From positions 1 through 64,000 of the forward strand of contig NZ_SDGU01000009.1 of NCBI RefSeq assembly GCF_004118635.1: a stretch of 64,000 nt of DNA. Direction: 5' to 3'. The position numbers and the translations under genes were made by a program. The stretch comes from Chlorobaculum sp. 24CR. Lineage in GTDB: Bacteria > Bacteroidota > Chlorobiia > Chlorobiales > Chlorobiaceae. Shown piece by piece: positions 1 through 11,396 of the stretch (positions are counted from its first letter, which is position 1; each line of letters begins with the position of its first letter). A model generated the notes under the pieces. That model was not told where the DNA came from. It saw only the letters and a list, made by a program, of their open reading frames with translations, and searched no databases.

Positions 1-134
1 GATACATTATGACTTTTATGAATATATGTGCTCAATTATTACACTTTTATCTTTAACGAAGCAGAGCTTCGGGGAATATATCCCATAGAGATTTAAGAAG
101 AAAAGAAAGTTATCGCAACCGATACTGATTCGAG

Positions 135-1067
135 ATGTCTGAAACGCGACCAACCATAAAAGAAGCGATCCGGCAGAAAGCCCTCGATCTCGGCTTCTGC
201 GCCGCCGGATTCGCCGCCGCCGGGCCGCTTGCCGGGGCAATAGAGGAGTACCGCGCGATGATCGACGAGGGGCGGCACGGCGAGATGGGCTACCTCGAAA
301 CCGGCCTCGAAGTGCGCGCCAACCCGGAGCTGCTTTTGGCGGGCGTCAAGAGCGTCCTCTCCGTCGCCCTGCCGTGGCCAGCGCCCGCAAAGCCCGGCGC
401 GATCTCCGGTTACGCCGTCATTCCTGACTACCACCGCATCGTTGGCGAATTGCTCAACGAGCTGCTCGATTTCATCCGCTTGATCTGCGACCATCCAGTC
501 AACGGACGAGTCTGCGTGGACAGCTTGCCCGTGCTCGAAACGGGCTGGGCCGAAGCCGCCGGAATCGGGTGCACCGGCAAGAATTCGCTCGTCATCGTGC
601 CCGGCCACGGCTCACGCATCTTCCTCGGCGAACTGCTGCTCGACCTCGAACTCGACCCCGACCAGCCGCTCGACTGGAACCCCTGCGGCGACTGCACCGC
701 CTGCCTCGATGCCTGCCCCACCGGAGCGCTCGCCGCCCCCGGCAAACTCGACGCCCGGCGCTGCATTTCATATTTGACGATAGAGCTGAAACGGGAGTTC
801 ACGGACGAAGAAGCCGCGATGCCGGAAGGCTGGCTCTACGGCTGCGACCACTGCCTCGACGCCTGCCCGCACAACGCCAATAAAGTGACAGCTTTCCCCG
901 GCTTCGAGCAAAAAGAGGAACTCGCCACCCTGTCCGCCGAAAAAGCCCTCGAACTCACCAATTCACAATTCCGCAAACTCTTTGCCGAAACCCCCGCCCT
1001 CCGCCTCGGCCTCCGCCGGCTCAAGCGAAATGCAAAAGCAGTGTTGGGAAAAACGAACAAACCATGA
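135..1067 (+). CDS. queG: Epoxyqueuosine reductase QueG
   Basis: QueG carries out the last step of queuosine synthesis on tRNA: cobalamin- and iron-sulfur-dependent reduction of epoxyqueuosine. The 310-residue product shows two ferredoxin-type clusters, CGDCTACLDACPTGAL near residues 187-202 and CDHCLDACPHN near 236-246. These match the two 4Fe-4S sites of the family, and the length is close to the usual 310-380. The ATG lies at 135, after an AT-rich leader with a small CGAAG/CTTCG hairpin. The gene stands alone. queE, an earlier enzyme of the same pathway, lies at 34.6 kb. Family assignment is firm. Confidence 0.95.
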   Translation: MSETRPTIKEAIRQKALDLGFCAAGFAAAGPLAGAIEEYRAMIDEGRHGEMGYLETGLEVRANPELLLAGVKSVLSVALPWPAPAKPGAISGYAVIPDYHRIVGELLNELLDFIRLICDHPVNGRVCVDSLPVLETGWAEAAGIGCTGKNSLVIVPGHGSRIFLGELLLDLELDPDQPLDWNPCGDCTACLDACPTGALAAPGKLDARRCISYLTIELKREFTDEEAAMPEGWLYGCDHCLDACPHNANKVTAFPGFEQKEELATLSAEKALELTNSQFRKLFAETPALRLGLRRLKRNAKAVLGKTNKP

Positions 1068-1163
1068 ATACCGTTTTTATCCCTGTTGACCTTGCAGTCC
1101 TTTATGTCCCTGAAGTCCTTGTTATTAATCCGGCAACAAAAAATCGCAATCTTCTCTAAAAAA

Positions 1164-1248
1164 AGAGATTGGGCTAAAGCCCCTATTTATTTTGCTTTAT
1201 CCATAAACCCCGGACTAAAGTCCGGGGCAATTATTTAAGAATTTTAAT
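1164..1248. repeat. Dispersed repeat with two hairpins (GGGCTAAAGCCC family), copy 1
   Basis: The element contains the palindrome GGGCTAAAGCCC, an AT-rich linker, a second palindrome CCCCGGACTAAAGTCCGGGG, and the tail CAATTATTTAAGAATTTTAA. A second copy lies at 60286-60378. It ends at the ATG given here for the DUF456 gene. It resembles REP-like elements that form two stem-loops. No transposase is nearby. Confidence 0.7.
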
Positions 1249-1756
1249 GGCCGAAGTGAATAATACAATTATGGAAACCACCACCCTCCTCTGGATCGTC
1301 TCCGCCCTCCTGCTCATCACCGGCTTCGCAGGCCTCCTCTTGCCCGCCCTGCCGGGAGTGTTGCTGATCTTCGCGGGCCTCGTCTTCGCCGCCTGGGCGG
1401 AAGGCTTCGCCTACATCGGCTGGGGAACGCTCACCATTCTCGGCGTACTCACCGTGGCGGCATACATCATCGATTTCCTCGCCGGACTCCTCGGCGCAAA
1501 GCGTTTTGGCGCAGGCAAATACGGCATCATCGGCGCAGCAATCGGCACCGTCGTCGGTCTCGTTTTTGGCCTGCCCGGCATCATCATCGGCCCCTTCATC
1601 GGAGCCGTCCTCGGCGAACTCTACGCCCAGAAAGACCTCCAATCCGCCAGCACCGCCGGCTTCGGAGTCTGGATCGGCATGGCGATCGGCATCGCCGCCC
1701 GAATAGCCGTTGCTTTTGTTATGGTTGGAGTTTTTCTGCTGGCGCGGTTTGTGTGA
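1247..1756 (+). CDS. DUF456 family membrane protein
   Basis: This 169-residue hydrophobic protein has four or more membrane segments and glycine-rich turns typical of DUF456, such as LPALPGVLLIFAGL and GAAIGTVVGLVFGLPGIIIG. The function of the family is unknown. The ATG at 1247 falls at the end of a dispersed repeat and has no clear ribosome site. The ATG at 1271 (METTTLLWIV) gives the N-terminus more usual for the family and may be the true start. The family call is fairly sure; the start is not. Confidence 0.8.
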   Translation: MAEVNNTIMETTTLLWIVSALLLITGFAGLLLPALPGVLLIFAGLVFAAWAEGFAYIGWGTLTILGVLTVAAYIIDFLAGLLGAKRFGAGKYGIIGAAIGTVVGLVFGLPGIIIGPFIGAVLGELYAQKDLQSASTAGFGVWIGMAIGIAARIAVAFVMVGVFLLARFV

Positions 1757-1803
1757 GAGAAACAGATAACGAAAAACCGCCAATCTGAACTTGCTATCTT
1801 TTC

Positions 1804-1992
1804 ATGGACAGGTCGAGAAGCCATACCTTATCGAAAAAGGAGAAAACGAGTATAGCGCAACAACCATCACGCCGTCAGCAGAGCAGACAGTTCAAGATCG
1901 ATGCTATCGAGCTGAGTCTGAACGGCGACAAAAGCATCAGAGAAATCGCCAATAATCCAGAGCGTGAGCGGGCAAAGGCAATTGCTAACTGA
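1804..1992 (+). pseudogene. Transposase N-terminal fragment (IS3/IS911 OrfA-like)
   Basis: This 62-residue open frame contains SRRQQSRQFKIDAIELSLNG followed by KSIREIANN, which reads like the first helix-turn-helix of an IS3-family OrfA or related transposase. The frame stops soon after, and no catalytic domain or terminal inverted repeats are seen downstream. I read it as a stub left by a lost insertion sequence. A chance match over this short length cannot be excluded. Confidence 0.45.
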
Positions 1993-2648
1993 CAATGCCG
2001 TAACCGGGGCTGTGTTCAAAACGCTGAAAACCGGGTTACAACCGCAAGCTTCGGCTTCTTGAAGTGCCCGCTTTTTTGTTGCAGGTTCACGCCGGCAAAC
2101 CTGGACATACCAATTGTCGAGTCCTCCTTTACCCCCGCTGATAGTACCCGTCCGTTAATCCCCCATCCATATACCGCCAAGCGTCAGTACATATAAAAAC
2201 AATATATATCGAGCGACGAAAAAATCGGCCTGGATGCACATACCACTGCATCAGGCTGGATGATCCACGGCTGCCCCGCCCGCCAAAAGAGTCTGAAAAG
2301 AAACGTCTCCAGCCCCGGTAAATCCGGACAAAACAACCGAAAAAACCCAGCCTGCGCATAGTTCTACAGGGCAGCAGCTAAGTGCCGGTCTCGATCATCT
2401 CGATGGTCATGATCTGCGACAGATGCTTACGGTTCATTTTACCCGTTGCCAGAGACCAGCCTTCTTTATAGGAGCGATAAATAATACGTATTAAATAGCT
2501 GCTTATAAACAGGATATGATGTACAAACAGCTATTTGAATTCAAAAAATAAATAATTATTATATGCGAGTAACACTAAATTAAAGTATAATTATATATAT
2601 TAACTACGCAAAAAATAATCACAAAACTTCCGGGGAGAGGAAATCATT
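1993..2648. other. Gene-free AT-rich spacer, probably decayed DNA
   Basis: No convincing gene is seen in about 650 bases. The first part is mixed in composition. The second part, from about 2460, is very AT-rich and probably carries the promoter of the PEP-CTERM gene. On the minus strand near 2380-2470 a short frame (reading EGWSLATGKMNRKHL before a stop) could be the tail of a lost protein, but it is too short to assign. The spacer follows a transposase stub, so deletion or decay is plausible. Confidence 0.4.
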
Positions 2649-3299
2649 TTGAAAGTCAAAGCATTACTCATCGGCTGCCTGTTAGCCGCTTTGGGAGCGA
2701 CAAAAGCAGATGCTGCATTGGTCGTACTCAGCGCAACTGATATTACCAATGACCAAAATATTTCGGCATCAAATGTCACTTTTGGGAGTGGCTTGAAAAT
2801 AGATAATGCCTCGGGAATTTACAGCGCCCATCACTGGACTTCAGCAACGTCAATTGATAGCAGCGATTATATCTCCTTCACCTTTGATGCGAACACTGGT
2901 TACGAGATTGACCTCGCCAGCTTTGACTTCAATGCCGAGATAGACAAAAATGGCCCAAAATCCCTCGTGATCGAATACAGTGTCGGGGGAAACACATTTC
3001 AATCCGTCGGTTCAGTTATACCCACAAGCACAACCGCGACAGATTATTCCATAGCGCTCAACAGCTCAGAGTTTCAGAACCTGACCGATCCTGTGGAGTT
3101 TCGTATTTATGGCTATAACGCCGGTAATCCTGGCGGTAAATTAAGCATCAATGACTATTCATTCACCGGCTCTGTCAGCGAAGCTGGCAGTACCGGTGCG
3201 GTTCCCGAACCCCAGTCTCTGGCGCTTATTGGCGTTGGTTCGTTGCTGATGACAGGCTATCTGCGACGTGTGCGCAGAGTGGCCGATACCGTAGCATAA
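2649..3299 (+). CDS. PEP-CTERM sorting domain exported protein
   Basis: The 216-residue product has a signal peptide (MKVKALLIGCLLAALGATKA), a Ser/Thr/Asn-rich beta-type body, and a C-terminal tripartite signal: VPEP at about residue 186, a hydrophobic stretch, then basic RRVRR. This is the PEP-CTERM signal, which in other bacteria is processed by an exosortase and usually marks surface or matrix proteins. It starts with TTG at 2649, preceded by GGGGAGAGG. AT-rich flanks and a strong terminator make it a stand-alone unit. No exosortase gene is in the window. Confidence 0.85.
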   Translation: MKVKALLIGCLLAALGATKADAALVVLSATDITNDQNISASNVTFGSGLKIDNASGIYSAHHWTSATSIDSSDYISFTFDANTGYEIDLASFDFNAEIDKNGPKSLVIEYSVGGNTFQSVGSVIPTSTTATDYSIALNSSEFQNLTDPVEFRIYGYNAGNPGGKLSINDYSFTGSVSEAGSTGAVPEPQSLALIGVGSLLMTGYLRRVRRVADTVA

Positions 3300-3347
3300 C
3301 GGCAAGAAAAAACCGCCCGAAAAAGAAGTTGCCTGGAGCAATTCCTC

Positions 3348-3388
3348 AACACCCCCGCAGAAAAAAAGCTGCGGGGGTGTTTGTTTTT
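3348..3388 (+). terminator. Rho-independent terminator of the PEP-CTERM gene
   Basis: Thirteen-base arms AACACCCCCGCAG (3348-3360) and CTGCGGGGGTGTT (3369-3381) enclose an A-rich loop and are followed by TGTTTTTGT. Confidence 0.9.
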
Positions 3389-3469
3389 GTATAAAAATAT
3401 AGATGATTGATATACAATTTCGGGGCAAGGGGTATTCTTTCGCGAGCCGGAGCACTCAGGCAAAAGCGC

Positions 3470-4288
3470 TCACCCCCGCGCTGAGGTCTCGAACTCCGGA
3501 TAGAAAATCCTCTCGATCCCCACGGCCTTGCCGGTCTCCACATCCAGCGTGAGCAGGACGGCTGAGAGATGCACGTCGTCGGTGGCGCATTCGTATTTAT
3601 GCGGGGTCTGGTAGAGCATCCGGTCAACGGCTGATTTGACCTGCATTCCGATCACCGACAGGTGCGGGCCGGTCATGCCGACATCGGTCAGGTAGGCCGT
3701 GCCTTTCGGGAAGATGCGTTCGTCGGCGGTCTGTACGTGGGTGTGCGTACCGATCACTGCCGACACCCGGCCATCGAGGTACCACGCCAGCGCGAGCTTT
3801 TCGGCAGTCGCTTCGGCATGGAAATCGACCACAACCAGCGACGACTGCTCTTTGGTCTGCTTGATGACCCAGTCCGCCGTGCGGAACGGGCAGTCGATCG
3901 GGTACATGAAGGTGCGCCCTTGCAGGTTAAGGACGGTGATGTTGCCGAGGCCGCGCGGCAGTTTATAGACGCCGTGACCCTTGCCGTAGGTGCCCTTCGG
4001 GTAGTTCTGGGGCCGAAGCACGCGCTCGTGCGTTTTGAGCGTCTCGAAGAAATTGAAGTTGTTCCAGGTGTGATTGCCGCCCGTCACCACATCGACCCCC
4101 GCTTCGAGCATCTGGTTCAGCGCTTCGAGACTCATCCCCTTGCCGTTGTGGGCGTTCTCGCCGTTGCAGATAACGAAATCGACCTCATATTTCGAGATGA
4201 ATCCCTTGAGCATCCGGCTGACGATTTGCAGGCCGGAGTTTCCGACGACGTCGCCGATGAAGAGAATATTGGCGGTTTTTGCTGACAT
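3470..4288 (-). CDS. YmdB-type metallophosphoesterase (TIGR00282 family)
   Basis: This is a calcineurin-like phosphoesterase of the YmdB family, whose Bacillus member hydrolyses 2',3'-cyclic nucleotides. The metal-binding motifs appear in order: IGDVVGNSG, NGENAHNGKG, GGNHTWN, DFHAEATAEK and GTHTHVQTADE. The protein is about 272 residues, normal for the family. I chose the ATG at 4288 (MSAKTANILFIGD) because AAGGGA lies about six bases upstream; an in-frame ATG exists at 4324. It is a single gene between convergent and divergent neighbours. Its substrate in this organism is unknown. Confidence 0.9.
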   Translation of the reverse strand: MSAKTANILFIGDVVGNSGLQIVSRMLKGFISKYEVDFVICNGENAHNGKGMSLEALNQMLEAGVDVVTGGNHTWNNFNFFETLKTHERVLRPQNYPKGTYGKGHGVYKLPRGLGNITVLNLQGRTFMYPIDCPFRTADWVIKQTKEQSSLVVVDFHAEATAEKLALAWYLDGRVSAVIGTHTHVQTADERIFPKGTAYLTDVGMTGPHLSVIGMQVKSAVDRMLYQTPHKYECATDDVHLSAVLLTLDVETGKAVGIERIFYPEFETSARG

Positions 4289-4506
4289 ACGGGTTCCCTT
4301 GGTAAATCTGTTGTTTTCATTCATTTGTTGGCGTGAAATTACACATTAACCGCCATTTTGAACAGTCCTATTTCGATCATCCGTCGAAAATTCATCGCTA
4401 CCCCGAAGATGCTCGCCGGGGTTGCCGGATATGAACTTAATGGCCACGGCTGATCGTTCCTTATCTCTCCGCGCAGCTTCGCAAATCCAGAACAGGAGCG
4501 AATACC

Positions 4507-5415
4507 ATGACTATTCAGAGAACCATCAGCAAGGTGTTCAGAAGCAAGCCGGTCATCGAAGGCGCCGGGGTGCGGCTCAAACGAGCCTTCGGCTTCAGCC
4601 AGGTTCCGCTGTTCGACCCGTTCCTGCTGCTTGACGATTTCCGTTCAGAAGACCCTGAGGACTATCGCAAGGGGTTCCCCTGGCACCCGCATCGCGGTAT
4701 CGAAACCATCACCTACATGCTCGAAGGCCAGGTGGAGCACGGCGACAGCCTGGGCAACCGGGGCGTGATCCGGCCGGGCGGATTGCAGTGGATGACCGCT
4801 GGCAGCGGCATCATCCATCAGGAGATGCCGGAGGGCGACCGGCACAAAAGAATGGGCGGATTCCAGCTCTGGGCGAACCTGCCCGCATCACAGAAGATGA
4901 CCAAGCCGCGGTATCGCGACATTACCGATTCACAGGTGCCGAAGCTGAAGCTCGACAGTGGCGTCTCGATCTCGGTCTTCAGCGGCAGGATCGGAGAGAC
5001 GGTCGGCCCGGTTGACGACATCGCGATCGACCCGGAATATCTCGATATCACCGTTCCGCCATCGACCTCCTTCACCCATCCGGTCACGCGGGGGCGCACG
5101 GCGCTCGCCTACGTCATCGGGGGCAAGGGAATCTTCTGCCATGCCGACGAACCGTTCTCCCATGATACGGAAGGGGTCAACTATTTCGACATGGAGCCTG
5201 AACGATATCAAGATAATGAAACCCTCATTCTGTTCAGCGATGGAGACAGCGTGACGGTAAGCACGGAAACCGATCCGGTCCGGTTTCTGTTCATCTCGGG
5301 CAAACCGCTCAACGAACCAGTCGCATGGTATGGCCCGATCGTCATGAACACCCGCGAAGAGTTGCGCATCGCCTTCGAGGAGTTCCAGAACGGTACATTC
5401 ATCAAAGAGCCCTGA
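4507..5415 (+). CDS. Pirin family protein
   Basis: This 302-residue bicupin carries the pirin N-terminal signature HPHRGIETITYMLEGQVEH, followed by a segment ending GSGIIHQEMPE, which provides the three His and one Glu metal ligands. The C-terminal cupin is present (FSDGDSVTV region). Pirins are Fe-binding proteins; some act as quercetinases and others as redox-linked regulators. Nothing in the neighbourhood indicates which applies here. The upstream sequence ACAGGAGCGAATACC gives a good ribosome site for the ATG at 4507. Confidence 0.92.
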   Translation: MTIQRTISKVFRSKPVIEGAGVRLKRAFGFSQVPLFDPFLLLDDFRSEDPEDYRKGFPWHPHRGIETITYMLEGQVEHGDSLGNRGVIRPGGLQWMTAGSGIIHQEMPEGDRHKRMGGFQLWANLPASQKMTKPRYRDITDSQVPKLKLDSGVSISVFSGRIGETVGPVDDIAIDPEYLDITVPPSTSFTHPVTRGRTALAYVIGGKGIFCHADEPFSHDTEGVNYFDMEPERYQDNETLILFSDGDSVTVSTETDPVRFLFISGKPLNEPVAWYGPIVMNTREELRIAFEEFQNGTFIKEP

Positions 5416-5503
5416 GCGGAACGGCGTTTTGTCGAATCGACGAGGCGGGCTATTTTGAACGGCACTCCACACCGGGAGATCCATCAACTCCATATCCACA
5501 TTC

Positions 5504-6157
5504 GTGAATCCTGATAAGAGAGCGGCCCGCACGGCAGGCGTACTGCCTCTGCTTCTGTTTCTCCTGCTGAACCTCGGAATGATCGCTCTCTTGCTCGATT
5601 CCGGGTATGTTTCAGTTGAGGCGACAAAAGAGGCGTTTGCCGCCATGCGGGAATACCTTCGCCGGAACCACGCAAGCGCACCACCCCGGGCGCTTGCGGT
5701 CATCGACTACAGCCAACCTTCGTACGTAAAGCGCATGGCGATCATCGACCTGAAAACCGGTCGCCAATCGTTCTATCGGGTCGCCCACGGCAAAAACTCC
5801 GGCGAGCTTTTCGCCCGGCGATTCTCCGACGTCCCGGAGTCGAACATGAGCAGCCTCGGGCTGTTCCGCGTCGGCAAGCGATACTCCGGCGATCACGGCC
5901 TCGCGCTCCGGCTCGACGGCCTCGATTCGCTCCGCAACGGCAACGCCGCCAAGCGCGACATCGTGCTGCACAAGGCCGGGTACGTCTCGATTCCCTTCAT
6001 CCTGCTGAACATCGTGACCGGCTATGGCCCGATGATCGGCAGAAGCAACGGCTGCTTTGTCGTCTCGAAAAGCGACATCGTCGAGGTGGTCGAAAAGCTG
6101 GCCGACGGCGGGTTCATCTATGCGTGGGCAACACCGGACGATAACTCCCGGAAATAA
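5504..6157 (+). CDS. Murein L,D-transpeptidase catalytic-domain family protein
   Basis: This 217-residue exported protein has one N-terminal membrane segment (residues about 10-28). It is followed by a domain with VIDYSQPSYVKRMAIIDL, VAHGKNSG and, near the C-terminus, GRSNGCFVVS, whose Cys is the likely catalytic residue. This is the YkuD-related family (PF13645) expected to act on peptidoglycan crosslinks in the periplasm. The frame opens with GTG at 5504. There is no obvious functional link to pirin upstream. Confidence 0.8.
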   Translation: MNPDKRAARTAGVLPLLLFLLLNLGMIALLLDSGYVSVEATKEAFAAMREYLRRNHASAPPRALAVIDYSQPSYVKRMAIIDLKTGRQSFYRVAHGKNSGELFARRFSDVPESNMSSLGLFRVGKRYSGDHGLALRLDGLDSLRNGNAAKRDIVLHKAGYVSIPFILLNIVTGYGPMIGRSNGCFVVSKSDIVEVVEKLADGGFIYAWATPDDNSRK

Positions 6158-6160
6158 AAA

Positions 6161-6183
6161 AAGCCCGGCGATGAACCGGGCTT
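6161..6183 (-). terminator. Terminator of icd
   Basis: The 8-bp arms AAGCCCGG and CCGGGCTT enclose a 7-base loop. Read on the minus strand the hairpin is followed by a run of T, so it serves icd. It may also slow transcription leaving the L,D-transpeptidase gene. Confidence 0.85.
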
Positions 6184-6214
6184 CGTGTGTTACGATGTGC
6201 TGTCTGGCGACAAA

Positions 6215-8760
<2,546 letters not shown>

Positions 8761-9642
8761 TCACCTGGACGGATGACGCTCGTCGAGACCAACCCTCTCG
8801 GCAAGCTCCTTGTCATGAAGCACTTCATGAGCGAGCTTTATCATGGGGATAGTCGCGCCCATGGAGCTGTAGCCGCCGTCATGAAACAGGTTCTGCATGG
8901 TCACCTTGCGCGTCAGATCGCTCAGAAGCGTCATGGTGTATTCGGCGCACTCCTCGGCGCTCGCATTGCCGAGCGGAGACATCAGTTCGCCGTAATCGTA
9001 CATTTTCTCGAAACCGGGAATGCCGCTGCCGGCTTTCGTGTAGGTCGGACTCTGCGAAATGGTATTGATCCGGATGCCGCGCGTCGCCAGCCTCGGGCCG
9101 AAGCTGCGGGCGATCGATTCAAGCAGCGACTTGGCGTCGCCCATGTCGGAGTAGGTCCAGTAGTTGCGCTGCGAAGCGATGTATGAAAGCGCGAGAATGC
9201 TGCCGCCGTCGTTGATGGCCTCGTTCTTGAGCGCGTAAGCCACCAGCCTGTGAAACGAAATGCCCGAAACATCGAGCGTCCTCATGAACCACTCGTAGTT
9301 CAGCTCCTCGTATGGAACCTGCTTGCGGATATTCTGGGACATGCCGATCGAGTGCACGATGAAGTCAACCGGACCCATCTTCTCCTTGAGTTCCCTGAAG
9401 GTGTTCTCGACATCCTCGTTCCGGGACGCATCGCAGACGAGAATCGGGGCGTTACCGCAAAGCTCGGACAGCTCCTGGAGATTGCCGAAGCGAATGGCCG
9501 TCGCAACATTTGAAAGCGCGATTTCCGCACCTTCCCGGTAGGCATGAAGCGCGATCTGCCAGCCAATGCTGCTTTCATCGAGCGGGCCGAAAACAATTCC
9601 TTTCTTCCCTTTCAAAAGACCATAGTGCGCTTTCTCGGGCAT
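8761..9642 (-). CDS. fabI: Enoyl-ACP reductase (NADH) FabI
   Basis: FabI catalyses the last reduction of each fatty-acid elongation cycle. The 293-residue short-chain dehydrogenase shows GIVFGPLDESSIGWQIA (the divergent FabI nucleotide-binding loop), VHSIGMSQN, and the catalytic Tyr-x6-Lys in YSDMGDAK, then TRGIRINTISQSPTYTKAGS. The length is slightly above the typical 260 because of a C-terminal tail. It is transcribed alone or with weak coupling to its neighbours. Confidence 0.95.
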   Translation of the reverse strand: MPEKAHYGLLKGKKGIVFGPLDESSIGWQIALHAYREGAEIALSNVATAIRFGNLQELSELCGNAPILVCDASRNEDVENTFRELKEKMGPVDFIVHSIGMSQNIRKQVPYEELNYEWFMRTLDVSGISFHRLVAYALKNEAINDGGSILALSYIASQRNYWTYSDMGDAKSLLESIARSFGPRLATRGIRINTISQSPTYTKAGSGIPGFEKMYDYGELMSPLGNASAEECAEYTMTLLSDLTRKVTMQNLFHDGGYSSMGATIPMIKLAHEVLHDKELAERVGLDERHPSR

Positions 9643-9857
9643 GATACAATCTGATTCTATTCAGAAAATAAGGGTAGCGGATACCCCTTTGATGATCGTT
9701 CAAAGCAGTCAAGATACAAGTTTCCGGTGAATTGTTAAACAGTTACCGGTAAATTTTATACCCTGCTGGAAATGCGGTGCGGCAAACGCGACGCGCTGAC
9801 TTCGGTCACGCCACTCGCTTCACCGGCATCGGCAACGCGAGTGGCGCCGCGTCAACG

Positions 9858-11159
9858 TCAGATTTTCAGGCGGCGCATCGAGCGCAGCTTGTCGAGCACG
9901 TTCTTGTTGACGTTCAGCTCCATCTCCTCCTTATCGACCTTGACCTCCTTGAAGATCACCCGCAGCAGGTTATCCTCCCTGACAAAGCGATCCATGTCGA
10001 GGCTGTAGAGCGCCCTCGGCAACGTGATGTTGCGCTGGGCGCGATCGACGGTGACGATGATGTCGGTGCCCATGCGCTCAACCGAAACATCCTCGGCATC
10101 CTTGAGAAACGGAATTCTGATGCAGAGCACTTCGCGAAGATCGGAGGTCGCCTGGTTCTTCTTGCTCTCGATCCAGAAGTTCTTGCCCGAATAAAAGGTC
10201 TTGTCGGGAGCCTCCTGGCCGAAAACGATCTGGCTGATACTGTAGAGCGCGTCGGCGCCAATCGGCTCGGTGCGCTGGAGGTGGCATCGGAAGACCGGCG
10301 TTGGGTAGAAGGAGTTGTCGATCTCCATCAGGTATTTACTGTGCAGGTCGGCCCAGAACTCGAAATACTCGCCCACGGTGCGCGAGGTCGGCAGAATCTT
10401 GTTGATGAAAATGCCGTCGATGTTGATGCCGTAGAGGTGCACGAAGGTGTAGGCGCGCTTGGTTTCGAGAATCGAGAGCTTCTCCGGGTTCAGCACCAGC
10501 CGGAAGGTGACCTCCGGGCTGAGGATGAACTCGTTGATGTCCTCCATCTGCTTGAGCAGCACGTTGACCTCGTTGAAGAAGTCGTCGTCGGGAATGTTGT
10601 TGCCGGAGAGCGGACGGGCCAGGGACGACATGCTCTTGTAGAGCTTGAAGAACTGCTTGCCCATGTTGCCGCCGATGATGATTTCGGGGTAGGCGAGCAG
10701 ACGCAGGGTGTTGCCGGTCGGCGAGGTGTCGAGCACAATGGCGTCCCAGCGTCCGGACTGCGACTCGTCAAGCAGGCGCGAGAGCGCGAAGATTTCGTCG
10801 AGACCGGGCTGCGTGGTCAGCTCCGAGGCCATGCCGCTGTCGATGCCCTGATTCTTGTACGACGAGGAGACGAACTTCTGGAAGCCCGACATGTTCTTTT
10901 TCAGCTCGTAAATCGTATCGACTTCGAGACCATAGAGATTCTGCTCGATCTTCAGCGGCTCGTTGCGACCAATCTGCACGTCGAACACATCGGAGAGCGA
11001 GTGGGCCGGGTCGGAGGACATGATGAGCACACGCTTGCCCTGCCGCGCGAGGGCGACCGCCGTGGAGGAGGAGATGGTGGTTTTGCCCGTTCCCCCCTTG
11101 CCGGAATAGATGATAATCCTCGGCTGAGACTGTTTTTCAGATAAATCTCTCGACGACAT
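9858..11159 (-). CDS. ArsA/Get3-like anion-transporting ATPase
   Basis: This single-domain, ~433-residue P-loop ATPase has the deviant Walker A SGKGGTGKTTISSS, the switch DPAHSLSDVFD, and switch II DTSPTGNTLRLL, all diagnostic of ArsA/Get3. Cysteines are few and scattered, so neither the arsenite site of ArsA nor the CxxC zinc clasp of Get3 is seen. Green sulfur bacteria carry several such ATPases whose role is not settled. I chose the ATG at 11159 because AAAGGAG lies eight bases upstream; a GTG at 11168 extends the frame. No arsenic genes are nearby. Confidence 0.9.
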   Translation of the reverse strand: MSSRDLSEKQSQPRIIIYSGKGGTGKTTISSSTAVALARQGKRVLIMSSDPAHSLSDVFDVQIGRNEPLKIEQNLYGLEVDTIYELKKNMSGFQKFVSSSYKNQGIDSGMASELTTQPGLDEIFALSRLLDESQSGRWDAIVLDTSPTGNTLRLLAYPEIIIGGNMGKQFFKLYKSMSSLARPLSGNNIPDDDFFNEVNVLLKQMEDINEFILSPEVTFRLVLNPEKLSILETKRAYTFVHLYGINIDGIFINKILPTSRTVGEYFEFWADLHSKYLMEIDNSFYPTPVFRCHLQRTEPIGADALYSISQIVFGQEAPDKTFYSGKNFWIESKKNQATSDLREVLCIRIPFLKDAEDVSVERMGTDIIVTVDRAQRNITLPRALYSLDMDRFVREDNLLRVIFKEVKVDKEEMELNVNKNVLDKLRSMRRLKI

Positions 11160-11311
11160 GCGGCACACTCCTTTGATACGACCCGAAAAATGATCCCGAT
11201 TAAAACGAAAGGTGAAGTTAGCACTTTTAGCGCAACATTTTCAAAAGATCGTCAAGTCATTATTCTATAAAAAGATAAGCAATAGCAAGACGAGACAGAA
11301 AGGTTCGTTTC

Positions 11312-11353
11312 AAAAAAAAGAGGCTGTCTCGAAGATCACAACGAGACAGCCTC
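11312..11353 (-). terminator. Terminator of the small secreted protein gene
   Basis: The 12-bp arms GAGGCTGTCTCG (11320-11331) and CGAGACAGCCTC (11342-11353) are followed on the minus strand by an uninterrupted T run. This is a strong intrinsic terminator for the gene ending at 11397. Confidence 0.92.
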
Positions 11354-11396
11354 CTGTGTCTTGCTTCAGGAAGGAGCGTATTTTTCGATTCACCGC

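Noticed and set aside
2380-2470. Possible protein tail on the minus strand (EGWSLATGKMNRKHL)
   Set aside because: It vaguely recalls the end of acyl-CoA synthetases, but it is too short and lacks any upstream partner.
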